From: Dendrolimus kikuchii
Taxonomy: Eukaryota > Arthropoda > Insecta > Lepidoptera > Lasiocampidae
Direction of reading: 5' to 3'
Length of the DNA stretch: 64,000 nucleotides
NCBI GenBank assembly: GCA_019925095.2
Contig: CM034409.1
Coordinates: 9,298,501 to 9,362,500 of the forward strand
The notes below the pieces were generated by a model. The model did no database searches and was not told the DNA's origin. It saw nothing but the letters and a program-made list of their open reading frames with translations. The translations under genes and the position numbers were made by a program. The first letter of the stretch is position 1. Every line of letters starts with the position of its first letter. Of the stretch, positions 46,010-55,810 are shown one piece after another.

Positions 46010-46275
46010 AAATGAAACTTCTTTAGAGTCGTTGAGATGTGAAACGAAAAAGCTACACTCAAAAGACATAAACACATAAATCTATAGGACTAAGCCTACG
46101 AGAGAATGAGACAGAATTCTTACATTATTGTTTAATCATTTAATGAAGATTTTCGTTAATATTTCAAATTGCATGTTTTAAAGCTTAAATATATAAATTT
46201 AGAATCCCTTCCACCCCTTGTCACACTTTGTTTCACTTCTACTGCGTGTGATCTGCATACACACACATTTTTTTA
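46010..46275 (-). repeat. Dispersed repeat family U, copy 5
   Basis: Reverse orientation: CTTCTTTAGAGTCGTTGAGA, AACACATAAATCTATAGGAC, TTGTCACACTTTGTTTCACT and CTGCGTGTGATCTGCATACA. Confidence 0.75.
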
Positions 46276-46304
46276 ATTCTAAAATTTTTTTCTACTTTAT
46301 ATTT

Positions 46305-46745
46305 CAGAACTTAGAAGAAGCTATCAGCAGTATGTCGGCAATTTATATTCAAGTACTTTGGCCATATAGCCCAGAAAGAACCAAGACAATATGGAGACAT
46401 TTCTGGTCACTAGGGAAATTGAAGACAATATACCTCACCGTAGATCTCCTACTAGGTGGATCGATCAGGTTACTGATCAAGTGGATATGTTAATAAACTA
46501 GACCCTTCACCGTGCCCAAAACCGATCTCGGAGGAAATAAGCAATTATTTACTGCCATCAAAATCACGCCTCAGTAGTGTGGGAACGACTTAGAAGAAAA
46601 GGGAATTATTTAGCCATCATAATCTCAATTTATTTCTAGGGTTGTCTCGAGGAGATCGCTTTTTAGCAATAAGATCGCCCTTTGTGCATAATTACGTAAA
46701 ATCCTGTAATTTCCGAAAAAAATACTGTAAAATGGAAAAAAGATA
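46305..46745 (+). pseudogene. LINE C-terminus with its 3' UTR
   Basis: Frames read FKYFGHIA, then RKNQDNMETFLVTREIEDNI and RRSPTRWIDQVTDQVDM, then HASVVWERLRRKGN, with frameshifts and stops. GHIARR...GRSPTRW.D is the classic tail of many insect LINE proteins. The 3' UTR hairpin (GGAGATCGCTTTTTAGCAAT, AAGATCGCC) follows at 46650 and links this coding end to the orphan tails elsewhere in the window. Confidence 0.75.
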
Positions 46746-48363
46746 CACAGAGGATCATCAAACATGACGATTTAATAAGTTTTATACCCCTAAAAATCCT
46801 ACTTGGCTATAATAATATCAGCATATAAAATAAAAAGTGACCTAATTGTGAATTTAGGTGTATGACCTTAAAAAACTGTTCTCCAGTAAAACAAAGTTTG
46901 AACAAAAACTTTTGATTTTGAATCTAAATGGTGCTCGGTTAGAACCTTGTTGTTTTAGGAAAACGAATTGTTTGCCTGCCACTAATAATTATAAAATTAT
47001 TTAAGTACAGTCGTAATATGAAAAGGTTCGCCAGTTTTCAAATTGACTACAAGTGTGCGAAATTTGATACTCCTCGGTCAAACAAAGTTTTTGCTGTGTT
47101 TTTTCTTCACGTATAGATGATGGCATAACTTTGTAAGCTCGTACAACATCTAAGAAGCTACGACGTTTTGTTATGTGTTAAAAAATGTCTCAATTTGATT
47201 GTCATATATCTTACTAAAGTGCTTTAGAAAACCATGCATTAGTACCAAAATATTAAATCCAACAAAATATTAAAGTGTTTGCACAAACGACAGGAATGAT
47301 CACCGGTATAAATGACCATCCATTACGCCGACGAGACGTGTCTGAGCAATAACCCTTTGAATGCAGCTGTGGACGTGCAGCCTAGAATGCTACATTTAAT
47401 ACAAACAGGCTTCAAGTTTGGCAAACCTTGAAACAAGCAAAATTTTGAATATCTCTTCAAAACTACTCGGAACCTGAGAAATTAATAACTATTTTGGAAT
47501 GGCAATTAGTTTTTACTAACACTGACACTTATTATACACTGATACATTATTTTCTTGTAATTTTCAATGGTGGTTGTTATTGCGCCAATACCGAGGTACG
47601 GGGCAGGAGTACCATCACACAAAGTTTCACGTAGTTTGGGATCTTGTCTTTCCCATTTAATTATGTTCCTCTAATCATATATCTTTGCTTTTTGTGGGAA
47701 GAATATAAACAAATTTAAATTAATTTCTGTAGCACTAACTACCTCTTTTATCAGGACGAAGCATTGGTTAGTTGATTATAATTGATCAAAATTTATTTTA
47801 TCAATTATAACACACATGGCATTAGTTAAGATAATATATATAGGCATAGACATAAGGCACACACTGCACATGCACTTCCTCACAACCCAGCATGTAACAG
47901 ATACACTCTACATTAGTATAAGTTTAGTATTAAAATTAGAATAAATTAATATAATAAGTTATTCTTAGGGTACACCACAACATAAAAATCACTAAATAAA
48001 TGTCACACACAGTAACAAAAACCAACAATAAGCGTGTATGAACTCTAAAAACTTTCATAGAAATTATTGTGAAAAAGGTTACGGAACTCGAGTCCGTAGA
48101 GATATTTAAAAAAATTATTTCAATAAAAAAAATTAATAGGGTTATTTTTGTATATTTATTTTATTTAAATTGAAACAATTTCAAATTATTATAGACTGTA
48201 AGACTTTAATAGAAGTGAAATCTCCCGTAAATAATTTTACAGACTTTTGACTTGTTGGTAAATTTTGGACAACACTTGATCTTGAGAATCATGGAACAAA
48301 AATGCCAGGAACGATCGCGTAGTAAAAAAAATGTATGTGTTATATCTTACCGTTTTACGAGCT
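46746..48363. other. No gene recognised; scrap of family V
   Basis: AT-rich. At about 47010-47095 GTGTGCGAAATTTGATACTC and AAAGTTTTTGCT resemble the end of family V (54605-54665). Otherwise nothing identified. Confidence 0.45.
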
Positions 48364-48672
48364 TGTTTTTTTTATTGCAGGAGTTCAGTAGACAGGCAGA
48401 CAGCCCACTTGATGGAAAGCGGTTACCATGGACATTTGTAACCCCAAAGATGCTACAAATGCACTGCTGCTCCCTTAAGGGAGACTGGAACCTGGTCACT
48501 AATGTCGGAACACAACTCAAGGTTGTTATGGCGACTTATTTTAGACCAGGGGTGGTAGCCATTCAGTCGGGCAAATGCCCTACCATCTGGTTGTGGTTTG
48601 TTTTGTCGCCTCTTACGACAGGCCGCCCGGCCGCAGGAAATTGAATTCTTTCTCCGTTCCTGCACGGATAAT
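48364..48672 (-). mobile_element. SINE-like repeat (family S) copy 10
   Basis: Full length: TTTTTTTTATTGCAGGAGTT to TCCGTTCCTGCACGGATAAT. Confidence 0.85.
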
Positions 48673-49395
48673 AAGTAAGTGTAAGAGATGAACTAAACAA
48701 GAGAGTTTTTAATATCAAGTTATTCAATTTTCATCATTCATTCACTTCATTCAAGGCCAAAATTTAACTGATTCCGAGTATTAAGAAAGAAGAACACCAC
48801 ATCAAGTAGAGCTTTGTATGTCTGGTAACAGTAACTACATCACATACTAAAATTGTAACAAAGAACCGACAAGGCTTCGAGCCCGATCTTTAGATAATTT
48901 TTATAGCTTCTTTGTCCTATAATTTACTACACTCATAAAACTAGATAATTCCACTCCAATGCATCTGTGTCTCACATCGTATAACGAGAAGGGTATAGAG
49001 AAGTTAATTACCATTTTCTGGCACTATATTAATTTAATCATAGAAAAATGTGTAAAATAGTTTTAAGGTCATCGATATTTGCTCTATACGGCAATTACAG
49101 GTTACCTCGAATTCGACTTGCAAATGACAAAGCCGATTTTAGTATAGAGAATGCACTAGGTTGAAAAATTAGTAACCAGTAAAGTTATTTGTTTTAAATA
49201 GGTAAATAAATATAGTTTTTGGAAAAATAAGAAGCTATTTTGTGTTTGTATTAAAATTTAACAGTACCATCTAGTTTTGAATTTTGTAACTGTTATGTAT
49301 ACAATTTACCGGTAAACAAGATTTAGTCTGTCGTAAGAAGTAAAAATACTCTTTATTTTACGAAAAATATATTCGCATCTTTAAATACTACATGA
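48673..49395. other. No gene recognised
   Basis: AT-rich; nothing identified. Confidence 0.6.
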
Positions 49396-49412
49396 AATAA
49401 ATAAATAAATAC

Positions 49413-49500
49413 ATACACACATACATAACTTCACGCCAGTTCCCTTGCGGGGTAGGCACAACAACAACAACAACACAACAACCAACAACAACAACAACAA
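49413..49500 (-). mobile_element. RTE-like LINE 3' tip (family R) copy 5 with CAA expansion
   Basis: CATAACTTCACGCCAGTTCC and CTTGCGGGGTAGGCAC are the last ~40 bp of family R in reverse. The following AACAACAG has grown into ~12 CAA units (49460-49500). The flanks are both AAATAAATAAAT, probably the duplication. Confidence 0.75.
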
Positions 49501-50350
49501 AATAAATAAATAAAAAAAATAAAAAAATATTTTATTGAATAAAGAAACACATGTTTACATAATGACAGAACAGTTTGTTGCACTGCAAAAGTATAAAACT
49601 GTCCTGCAGTGACAACTCCCATCACAAGACAATGAAGTATATTACAAGCTTTTATTTAACTTGCAATGGATGTACCTATGTATGTATGTATGTATGTAAG
49701 TTCGGGTGGAATCTTGCAAGTTAAATTTGACCGATTTCCCGGTTTCCGATTGAGCTGAAATTTTGCACGCATATGTATATCTCGTGACAATGCAATAATA
49801 TGGTACCATGGAGCTGATCTGATGATGGCGTCGGATGGTGGCCATAGGAACTCCTGTACTAAACAAGATAGACCCGACGTGTATGAGCTCGTTTTACTTG
49901 TCTTGGCTAGCACTCTGGAGTTACATGATATCCAGGATCTCAAAAGCTTGTATTTAAAAACCTCTTTAAAAAGCTTATTATACTATTATAGCACAGGATA
50001 CATTGCAAATATAATGAACTTAAAACTAAAAAATATCGAACTCAAATGTCATTTGCGGTTATGGCACGCGACGTGTGTTTGTGTCAGTGTAAGTAACTAC
50101 ATGAAATACATTGATTATCTTGAAATATTTTCTGCATTTTATAAACATCATCATTAATTTGTCCTCTTGGAACAATTTTAGGCATAATCCTTTAAAGTAA
50201 CGCTTGGATATTGAATCTATAATTAAGGTATATGCTATGTAAAATAAAGTTTAATTTGTTATGTTCAAACTACATAACACACGTAGACACAACAGAAGAG
50301 CTGAAACTGAAAGAAACAACAGATGGTAGAATTTTTAATGCCGGGTTCCC
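49501..50350. other. No gene recognised; possible repeat
   Basis: Contains GAGCTGAAATTTTGCACGCA, a motif resembling Helitron-like interiors, near 49750, and a (TATG)n run at 49676-49696. Boundaries cannot be set. Open frames here show no known protein. Confidence 0.4.
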
Positions 50351-50362
50351 ATATTTTAAATA

Positions 50363-50446
50363 CATACATACATACATAACTTCACGCCAGTTCCCTTGCG
50401 GGGTAGGCACGAACAACAGAGTGCCATTTAGGCTTATATTTATTAT
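50363..50446 (-). mobile_element. RTE-like LINE 3' tip (family R) copy 6
   Basis: Only about 80 bp: (CATA)n, AACTTCACGCCAGTTCCCTT, up to CCATTTAGGCTTAT. Flanked by ATATTTTAAATA at 50351-50362 and 50447-50458. Shows how short these insertions can be. Confidence 0.85.
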
Positions 50447-50598
50447 ATATTTTAAATAAATTCTTTAAAAGTAATTTCAATTTTCTACCAATGTTAATGT
50501 ACTTACTACCCGTGCGCAGAAGGTTTTCCGATAGCCTCATGATGTCATGCGTCTATAGTCAGTAGGGTTGACAAAAAAAGGTTACATAAATAGTTGTT

Positions 50599-50960
50599 TA
50601 ATAGAAGTAAGAAAGAGAGTTGGTCTGAAAGAGAGTCGGGGTGAAGGTAAGGAAAGGAATGCTCCGGTGGTTCGGGCATGTGGAAAGAATGCATGATGAA
50701 AGAATGACTAAACAGATATACAATGCAAAAGTGGATGGATGCAGAAGTCGTGGAAGGCCACGACACGCCTTCCATGATCAAATTGATCGTGTACTAGCGG
50801 AGGGTGATGTCAGGAGCCTTAAGAACAGACGAGTGTGCATGACAAGAGTTATGAATGTCAAAGAAGCAAGTGAGGTGTGTAAGAATGGACCTAAATGGCG
50901 CTCTGTTGTTCGTGCCTACCCCGCAAGGGAACTGGCGTGAAGTTATGTATGTATGTATGT
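50599..50960 (+). mobile_element. RTE-like LINE 3' end (family R) copy 7
   Basis: Exact 13-bp duplications ATAAATAGTTGTT at 50586-50598 and 50961-50973. Encodes EVRKRVGLKES-like sequence (3-bp deletion after GAGAGT) through YPARELA-stop, then (TATG)n. Nearly identical to copy 2. Confidence 0.9.
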
Positions 50961-50973
50961 ATAAATAGTTGTT

Positions 50974-51301
50974 GCAATAAATTTATTATTGTATATACTT
51001 TACAGAACTATATACAATAATAATAAGTAATACAATACAATTATAGTAAGTAGTTATCGGCAAACTCTCTGCGCGAGCCTTATATAGTAGTAAAATATGG
51101 GAACTGCCGGTTCCTTTAAATTACTAAAAAATCTTGGTACTGGTTATAAAAAGTCGTAAAATAATTTGATATTGCTTACGCGTAAATATTCAGGAACAGT
51201 TTTCTTCACAATTCTTGATAACGCCATCTGGCGGCAAACGCCATCCTCCCCCCAATCCTTCCTCACCCCACGCGCATACGTCGTTTGCCGCTCGGTGGCA
51301 C
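50974..51301. other. No gene recognised; GC-rich end
   Basis: From about 51210 the sequence becomes GC-rich (GCCATCTGGCGGCAAACGCC, then C-rich runs), leading into the orphan open frame. Confidence 0.4.
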
Positions 51302-51541
51302 CTACTCAAGTGTGTAAATCGATCCCGCTCTGAACGCACGCGAATAATGTAATAGTGCCGCTATTGTAAAACTAAGAGAGATCAGACCACAGCCGGCCGG
51401 CCAAGAAGCCTTCAGCAGCTGTCCGTCTAGGTAACCTAAATCCCATTTCACAAAGACGTTTGCCGCCCAATACAGTCCATTGGCCGCCGCACCAATTCTA
51501 AACAACCGTATGTAGCAATAAGCTTTTGCCTCGCAGTACAC
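51302..51541 (-). other. Unrecognised 79-codon open frame in a GC-rich island
   Basis: The reverse strand encodes MYCEAKAYCYIRLFRIGAAA through GYLDGQLLKASWPAGCGLIS to a stop. No family is recognised. The middle is moderately hydrophobic but has no clear membrane segment. The island at 51210-51540 is clearly more GC-rich than its surroundings, which could mean an exon, a promoter region or an unclassified repeat. Low confidence that it is translated. Confidence 0.25.
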
Positions 51542-51773
51542 GGTATAGTATTGTGACTAATGTTAAGCGTATTTATTTTATGCAAAAATGTATTATCTAA
51601 CTGTTGTTTATTTTAAAAAGAATCACATTTAAATATTTTTCTTATCATTTTAGCGCATAATCGCACTACTGAACTTGGACCATCGCATTTTAATTAACAA
51701 ATGATTCTAATAAGACCGACTCATGCGTTGCTATTGATAAACGTTCTTTATTATTTCAAAACATGTTTTGTAC

Positions 51774-52235
51774 TAGCTGACACATGCCCAATTCGCTGGG
51801 CGTGATTTAAAAAAAAATGTGTGCGCAATTCACACGCGATAGAAGTGACACCTCAGAGAACAAGAATTTTCGGATTTCTATTCTATTATAGAACCGTCTT
51901 TCGTCTTAGAAATTTTGACCCTTATTCGTAATAATTACACTTTAAATCACTAACATAAAGTTTTAAATTCATTGCATTGTTACGCACAATTTCCTTTGAT
52001 CTACGTATAAAAGAATATCTGCCTTAAGTATATATAGATAGAGCTAAATTTTCATTTGGAATCTTTTAAGTTTTATTTAAATTGAAATTTAATACTAACG
52101 GGTAAAGAGAAATGTGTTTTATTTCGAATTAAATAAGGTTGAATTTTACGTGTTTATCTTTTTTTAGTGTCGCTTTTTCGTTTCGTCGAGTTTCAAAACA
52201 CGACGATGCTAAAGAAGTTTCACTTAAATACACAT
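51774..52235 (+). repeat. Dispersed repeat family U, copy 6, diverged, with Helitron-like start
   Basis: GTGTGCGCAATTCACACGCG near 51821 and GTGTCGCTTTTTCGTTTCGT near 52168 mark the two ends; the middle is poorly conserved. CTAGCTGACACATGCCCAAT at 51774 looks like a reverse Helitron 3' end just before it. Confidence 0.55.
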
Positions 52236-52284
52236 GCACCCACGCATACACGTACGAACGTATATAAAGCTTAGTAACCTTTAA

Positions 52285-52610
52285 TCTATACTAATATTAT
52301 AAAGAGGAACTTTTTTGTATGTTTGTAACGAATAAACTAAAAACCACTGGACCGATTTCAAAAATTCTTTAATCATTCGAATGCTACATTATCTTTGAGT
52401 AATTTAGGCCATATTTATTATTGGAAAAAAGGAAAGATCTGTATTTTTGTATGTTTGTAACGAATAAACTATAAAACTACTGAACTGATTTCAAAAATTC
52501 TTTCACCATTCGAATGCTACATTATCCTTGAATAATATAGGCTATATTTATTATTAGATAAATTAGGGATCCCTACTATAACTTCAATAATGTAACCCAA
52601 GGTGTAAAAA
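52285..52610 (+). mobile_element. Helitron with internal duplication
   Basis: TCTATACTAATATTATAAAG at the 5' end. The segment TTTTTGTATGTTTGTAACGA to GGCTATATTTATTA occurs twice in tandem (about 52310-52425 and 52443-52558). No clear CTAG end. Confidence 0.65.
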
Positions 52611-52959
52611 AATTAGCCATAAAATGTCTTTCATCGCTTGCGCTGCAAGAACTATCGAAGATAGAATAAAAAATGTTCTACAATATTAAATAACATATCA
52701 ATATCTAAAAAAAACTTAGCGATACCATATGTCCAACTATTGTAGTTATGTCACTATAACTACTTCTTTACATTCTAAAGTTGATAGAAATTCCGACCAA
52801 AATCAAACCATGTTATCCATATCTTTGTATTAATACTTATCCCAATAAATAATTTATTATTCAAGACTGTTTCAATACCTGTAGATTACTTTTGAATTAT
52901 TCAAATTGGATATTCCATTCAAAAGATATTACAAATTTAAAAATGCCAATTTGAAAAAA
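52611..52959. other. No gene recognised
   Basis: AT-rich; nothing identified. Confidence 0.55.
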
Positions 52960-53122
52960 TGCTTAACGCTGGAATCGAGTTTTAGGATTTTGATGAAATT
53001 TTATGTGTGTTTAAGTGTTTTCCGGGATGGTTTAGATTCATAATTAGACCCGGTAGGTGGCGCTGGAATCGGGTTCTAGATTTTATTTTTCAGGACAGGA
53101 CTACGTCTGCCGGCCGTTAGTT
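52960..53122 (+). mobile_element. Helitron 3' part
   Basis: GGTAGGTGGCGCTGGAATCG, CAGGACTACGTCTGCCGGCC and a mutated end GTTAG. Confidence 0.6.
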
Positions 53123-53221
53123 AATTCATAAACGTAAAAAGCACCGCAATGCCTCGTACGAGGATGTGCGCAATTCTTGCGTGACACGGTATTGCTGTAA
53201 CATATTTGACAGGCGTTACCG

Positions 53222-53415
53222 TACCCACTTCACTGGGCGTAAAATATTTTTACTTTTTTAATTTATTAATCACAGTCAAATATAGCCTATGGCACCCGGG
53301 AATAATGTAGCTTTCTACTGGTGAAAGAATTTTCAAAATCGGATCTGAGTAGTACCAGAGATTACCCCAAACATCCAAACTCACAAACTTTATCTCTTTA
53401 TAATATTAGTATAGA
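53222..53415 (-). mobile_element. Helitron (Lep1-like), reverse
   Basis: The right end CTTTATAATATTAGTATAGA is the reverse complement of the standard 5' terminus. It contains GGAATAATGTAGCTTTCTAC. The 3' boundary is unclear. Confidence 0.65.
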
Positions 53416-53639
53416 TGATATTTATGTTATCGCATTGTGATTTTAGCATAATAAGTCTACTAGCGCGCACTGTTTTTGCACCAAATATTTTTGTTATGTT
53501 AAAGTTTTCATCTAGACAATTTTATTGCCTACTGAAAATTCATTATTGTTTTCCACTGTATATTATAATACTTTGAACGTTGGGAAGTTTCAAATTAATT
53601 AATGGCTTTTCATTAGACTAAAATAATACACATATTAAT

Positions 53640-53745
53640 GAAAACTACGTATTAACAGTTTTAAACTGGCTATTTCAGTAGCCATGATCACGGAAGAGAA
53701 AAATGTCAAGTGTGAATAAGTAATGTTAAAGTAATTATTTAACCT
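53640..53745. mobile_element. Fragment of the long-TIR MITE
   Basis: TTTCAGTAGCCATGATCACG and AAATGTCAAGTGTGAATAAG match 16120-16175 in the Beat-like intron copy. One TIR-like stretch (AAAACTACGTATTAACAG) precedes it; the other arm is lost. Confidence 0.6.
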
Positions 53746-53863
53746 GTATGTATCTGTATCGCCGTACACATATGCGGTTGAAGTAACACCGTTTCATCCG
53801 CTTGGTCAGAACAAAAATTTTCACTATTTAACTATTAGCACACACATTTTATCCGTGCATTTA

Positions 53864-54192
53864 TTTTATCCGTGCAGGAACGGAGAAAGAATACAATTTC
53901 CTGCGGCCGGGCGGCCTGTCGTAAAAGGCGACATAACAACCCACAGCCAGGTGGTAGGGCATTTGCCCGACTGGATGGCTACCACCCCTGGTCTAAAGTA
54001 TGTCGCCATAACAACCTTGAGTTGTATTCCGGCATTAGTGACCAGGTTCCAGTCTCCCTTAAGAGAGCAGCAGCGCATTTGTAGCAACTTTGGTGTTGCA
54101 AATGTCCATAGGCGATGGTAACCGCTTTCCATCAAGTGGGCCGTCTGCCTGTCTGCTGATCTCTTGCAATAAAAAAAAAATAAAAAAAAAAA
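53864..54192 (+). mobile_element. SINE-like repeat (family S) copy 11
   Basis: Full length in sense: TTTTATCCGTGCAGGAACGG to CTCTTGCAATAAAAAAAAAA. The long A tail is well preserved. TTTTATCCGTGCA also occurs just upstream (53848-53860), possibly a partial duplication of the start. Confidence 0.85.
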
Positions 54193-54349
54193 CATTACTA
54201 CAGTAAAGAAAAAATATGGTAATAATAACATCAAAATAATCTGCGATTTTTTAAAATAAGATCTGATTGACGACATCCGAATCATAATATACACACATAA
54301 TGTCTATATTTCTCCCGATTTCACTAAACCCTTATGTCGCAGCTATTAA

Positions 54350-54680
54350 ATACATACTAGTGGTCGCCCATGCTCGAAATTCGACCATAATAATTAATGT
54401 CACAGACTTCTTCTATAATCACAGATTTCGCCAAGGCTACGCTGTTCATTTGACTTGAACAATAAACCAAAAAGTACATATGCGTGTGTGTGTCAAATAC
54501 ATGGTAGTGTGTGTAATGTTTTTTTTTATCGATTTAATGTATTTTTTATGCATAATTTAAAAAAATATTAGCATTCGTCGCTTCTTCTCTATATAAACTA
54601 TAAGTGTGGGAAATTTCATACTCCTCCGTCCGCGCAATTTTCGTAAAAACGGGTACAAAGTTTTTGCTTCACCTATTAAT
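54350..54680 (+). repeat. Dispersed repeat family V, copy 2, uninterrupted
   Basis: Same order as 37089-37335 plus 37503-37570 but without the Helitron. It holds the empty site at 54600/54601. Contains a TG run (GCGTGTGTGTGTCAAATACA). Confidence 0.75.
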
Positions 54681-54993
54681 TTAATGATTCTTTATAAATG
54701 TCATTCGTTCACATCTATATAGCAGTTTTTGAAAACAACCGCTGCGACATACAAAAGCTCACTGACAAACGTGTGGACATTACGATTGTTAAGAATTCTA
54801 AATTCGATCAAAATGTCAAAGGAATCGTAATAAGGCTAAAAATTAAATAAGATCACAACACCGTACAAAAAGTCCCTAGGGACTGTTAAGGTTGATACAT
54901 TGTCGGAAGTCTTCAAAAACTCATACAAAAGATAACGGCCATAAAATTTACCAAAGATTTTTACGACATTGTACAACTTCATCATTATATAGA

Positions 54994-55060
54994 ATACTAG
55001 CTGCTACCCGCGACTTCTCTCGTGTTTACTTTTTACTCTGCATGCAAAGGATGCATCTAA
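54994..55060 (-). mobile_element. Helitron 3' end fragment
   Basis: ACTAGCTGCTACCCGCGACT is a reverse-oriented CTAG end with the usual GTCGCGGGTAGCAGCTAG context. The rest is not recognised. Confidence 0.5.
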
Positions 55061-55394
55061 AGAACACCCCATAATTTTGATCAAAATCATCCTTAAATAC
55101 CTTTTTAAGGATAATTTTGCAAATAATGTGAAATGTACTTTTTTATTTATTATCAAAAATCTAAATATGAATTTTGATTTGGTTATTTTAAGGAATTATT
55201 ATTGCATATATATCCTTAATGATATGTTATATTGTAAAACGATCCCATTAAATTTTTAGTTCTTTGAAAATAATGGCAACAGTTGAGTTAAAAGAACTAT
55301 GATGTCATTGGGATAAGCTATTCTCCATGCACTTCAATTTCCACTGTATTTGTTTTTATCGTCTGTTATTATTATTAGATTGTAAAAGTGTAGT
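55061..55394. other. No gene recognised
   Basis: AT-rich; nothing identified. Confidence 0.5.
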
Positions 55395-55712
55395 GTTTTG
55401 TTTTTTAGATTTTTTGTGTTTGTCTGTTTGGGATTCACGTAAAAACTCTTGGTCCGATTTCAATGCGGTTTTCGCTGATCGATAGCAAATTCTTGGACTT
55501 AAAATCGCGGTATATATCCCGGGAATCCTACAAGAATTTTCTTGGGAGCGCGGTTTAAAGTGGATCGATAGCAAATTATCTGTCATAAAATCTGTGATAC
55601 TTTATGTCCCGGAATTCCCGCGGAATTTTTCCAGTGAATGATTTCAAGTTGTTAGGACACGTATAAATCAGCTTATTCCGTCCAACGTGGACGAGGGCAC
55701 AGGCGAATCCTA
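55395..55712 (+). mobile_element. Helitron-like element made of repeated subunits
   Basis: CTGATCGATAGCAAATTCTT, CCCGGGAATCCTACAAGAAT, a second GATCGATAGCAAATTATC, and GGGCACAGGCGAATCCTAG at the end. Same family as 9846-10650. Confidence 0.65.
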
Positions 55713-55810
55713 GTTCCTTTATGAAATAATAAAATTAACTTACTATTTATGTGTTTTCATATTTTTAATTGAGAATTGAACAAGTAGTGAAGTCACCAAA
55801 ATGAAATACG

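Noticed and set aside
48252..48644. 130-codon frame
   Set aside because: Mostly the SINE-like family S repeat (48364-48672); the same peptide appears wherever the family occurs.
53866..54294. 142-codon reverse-strand frame
   Set aside because: Antisense of a family S copy with its A-rich tail; no protein family.
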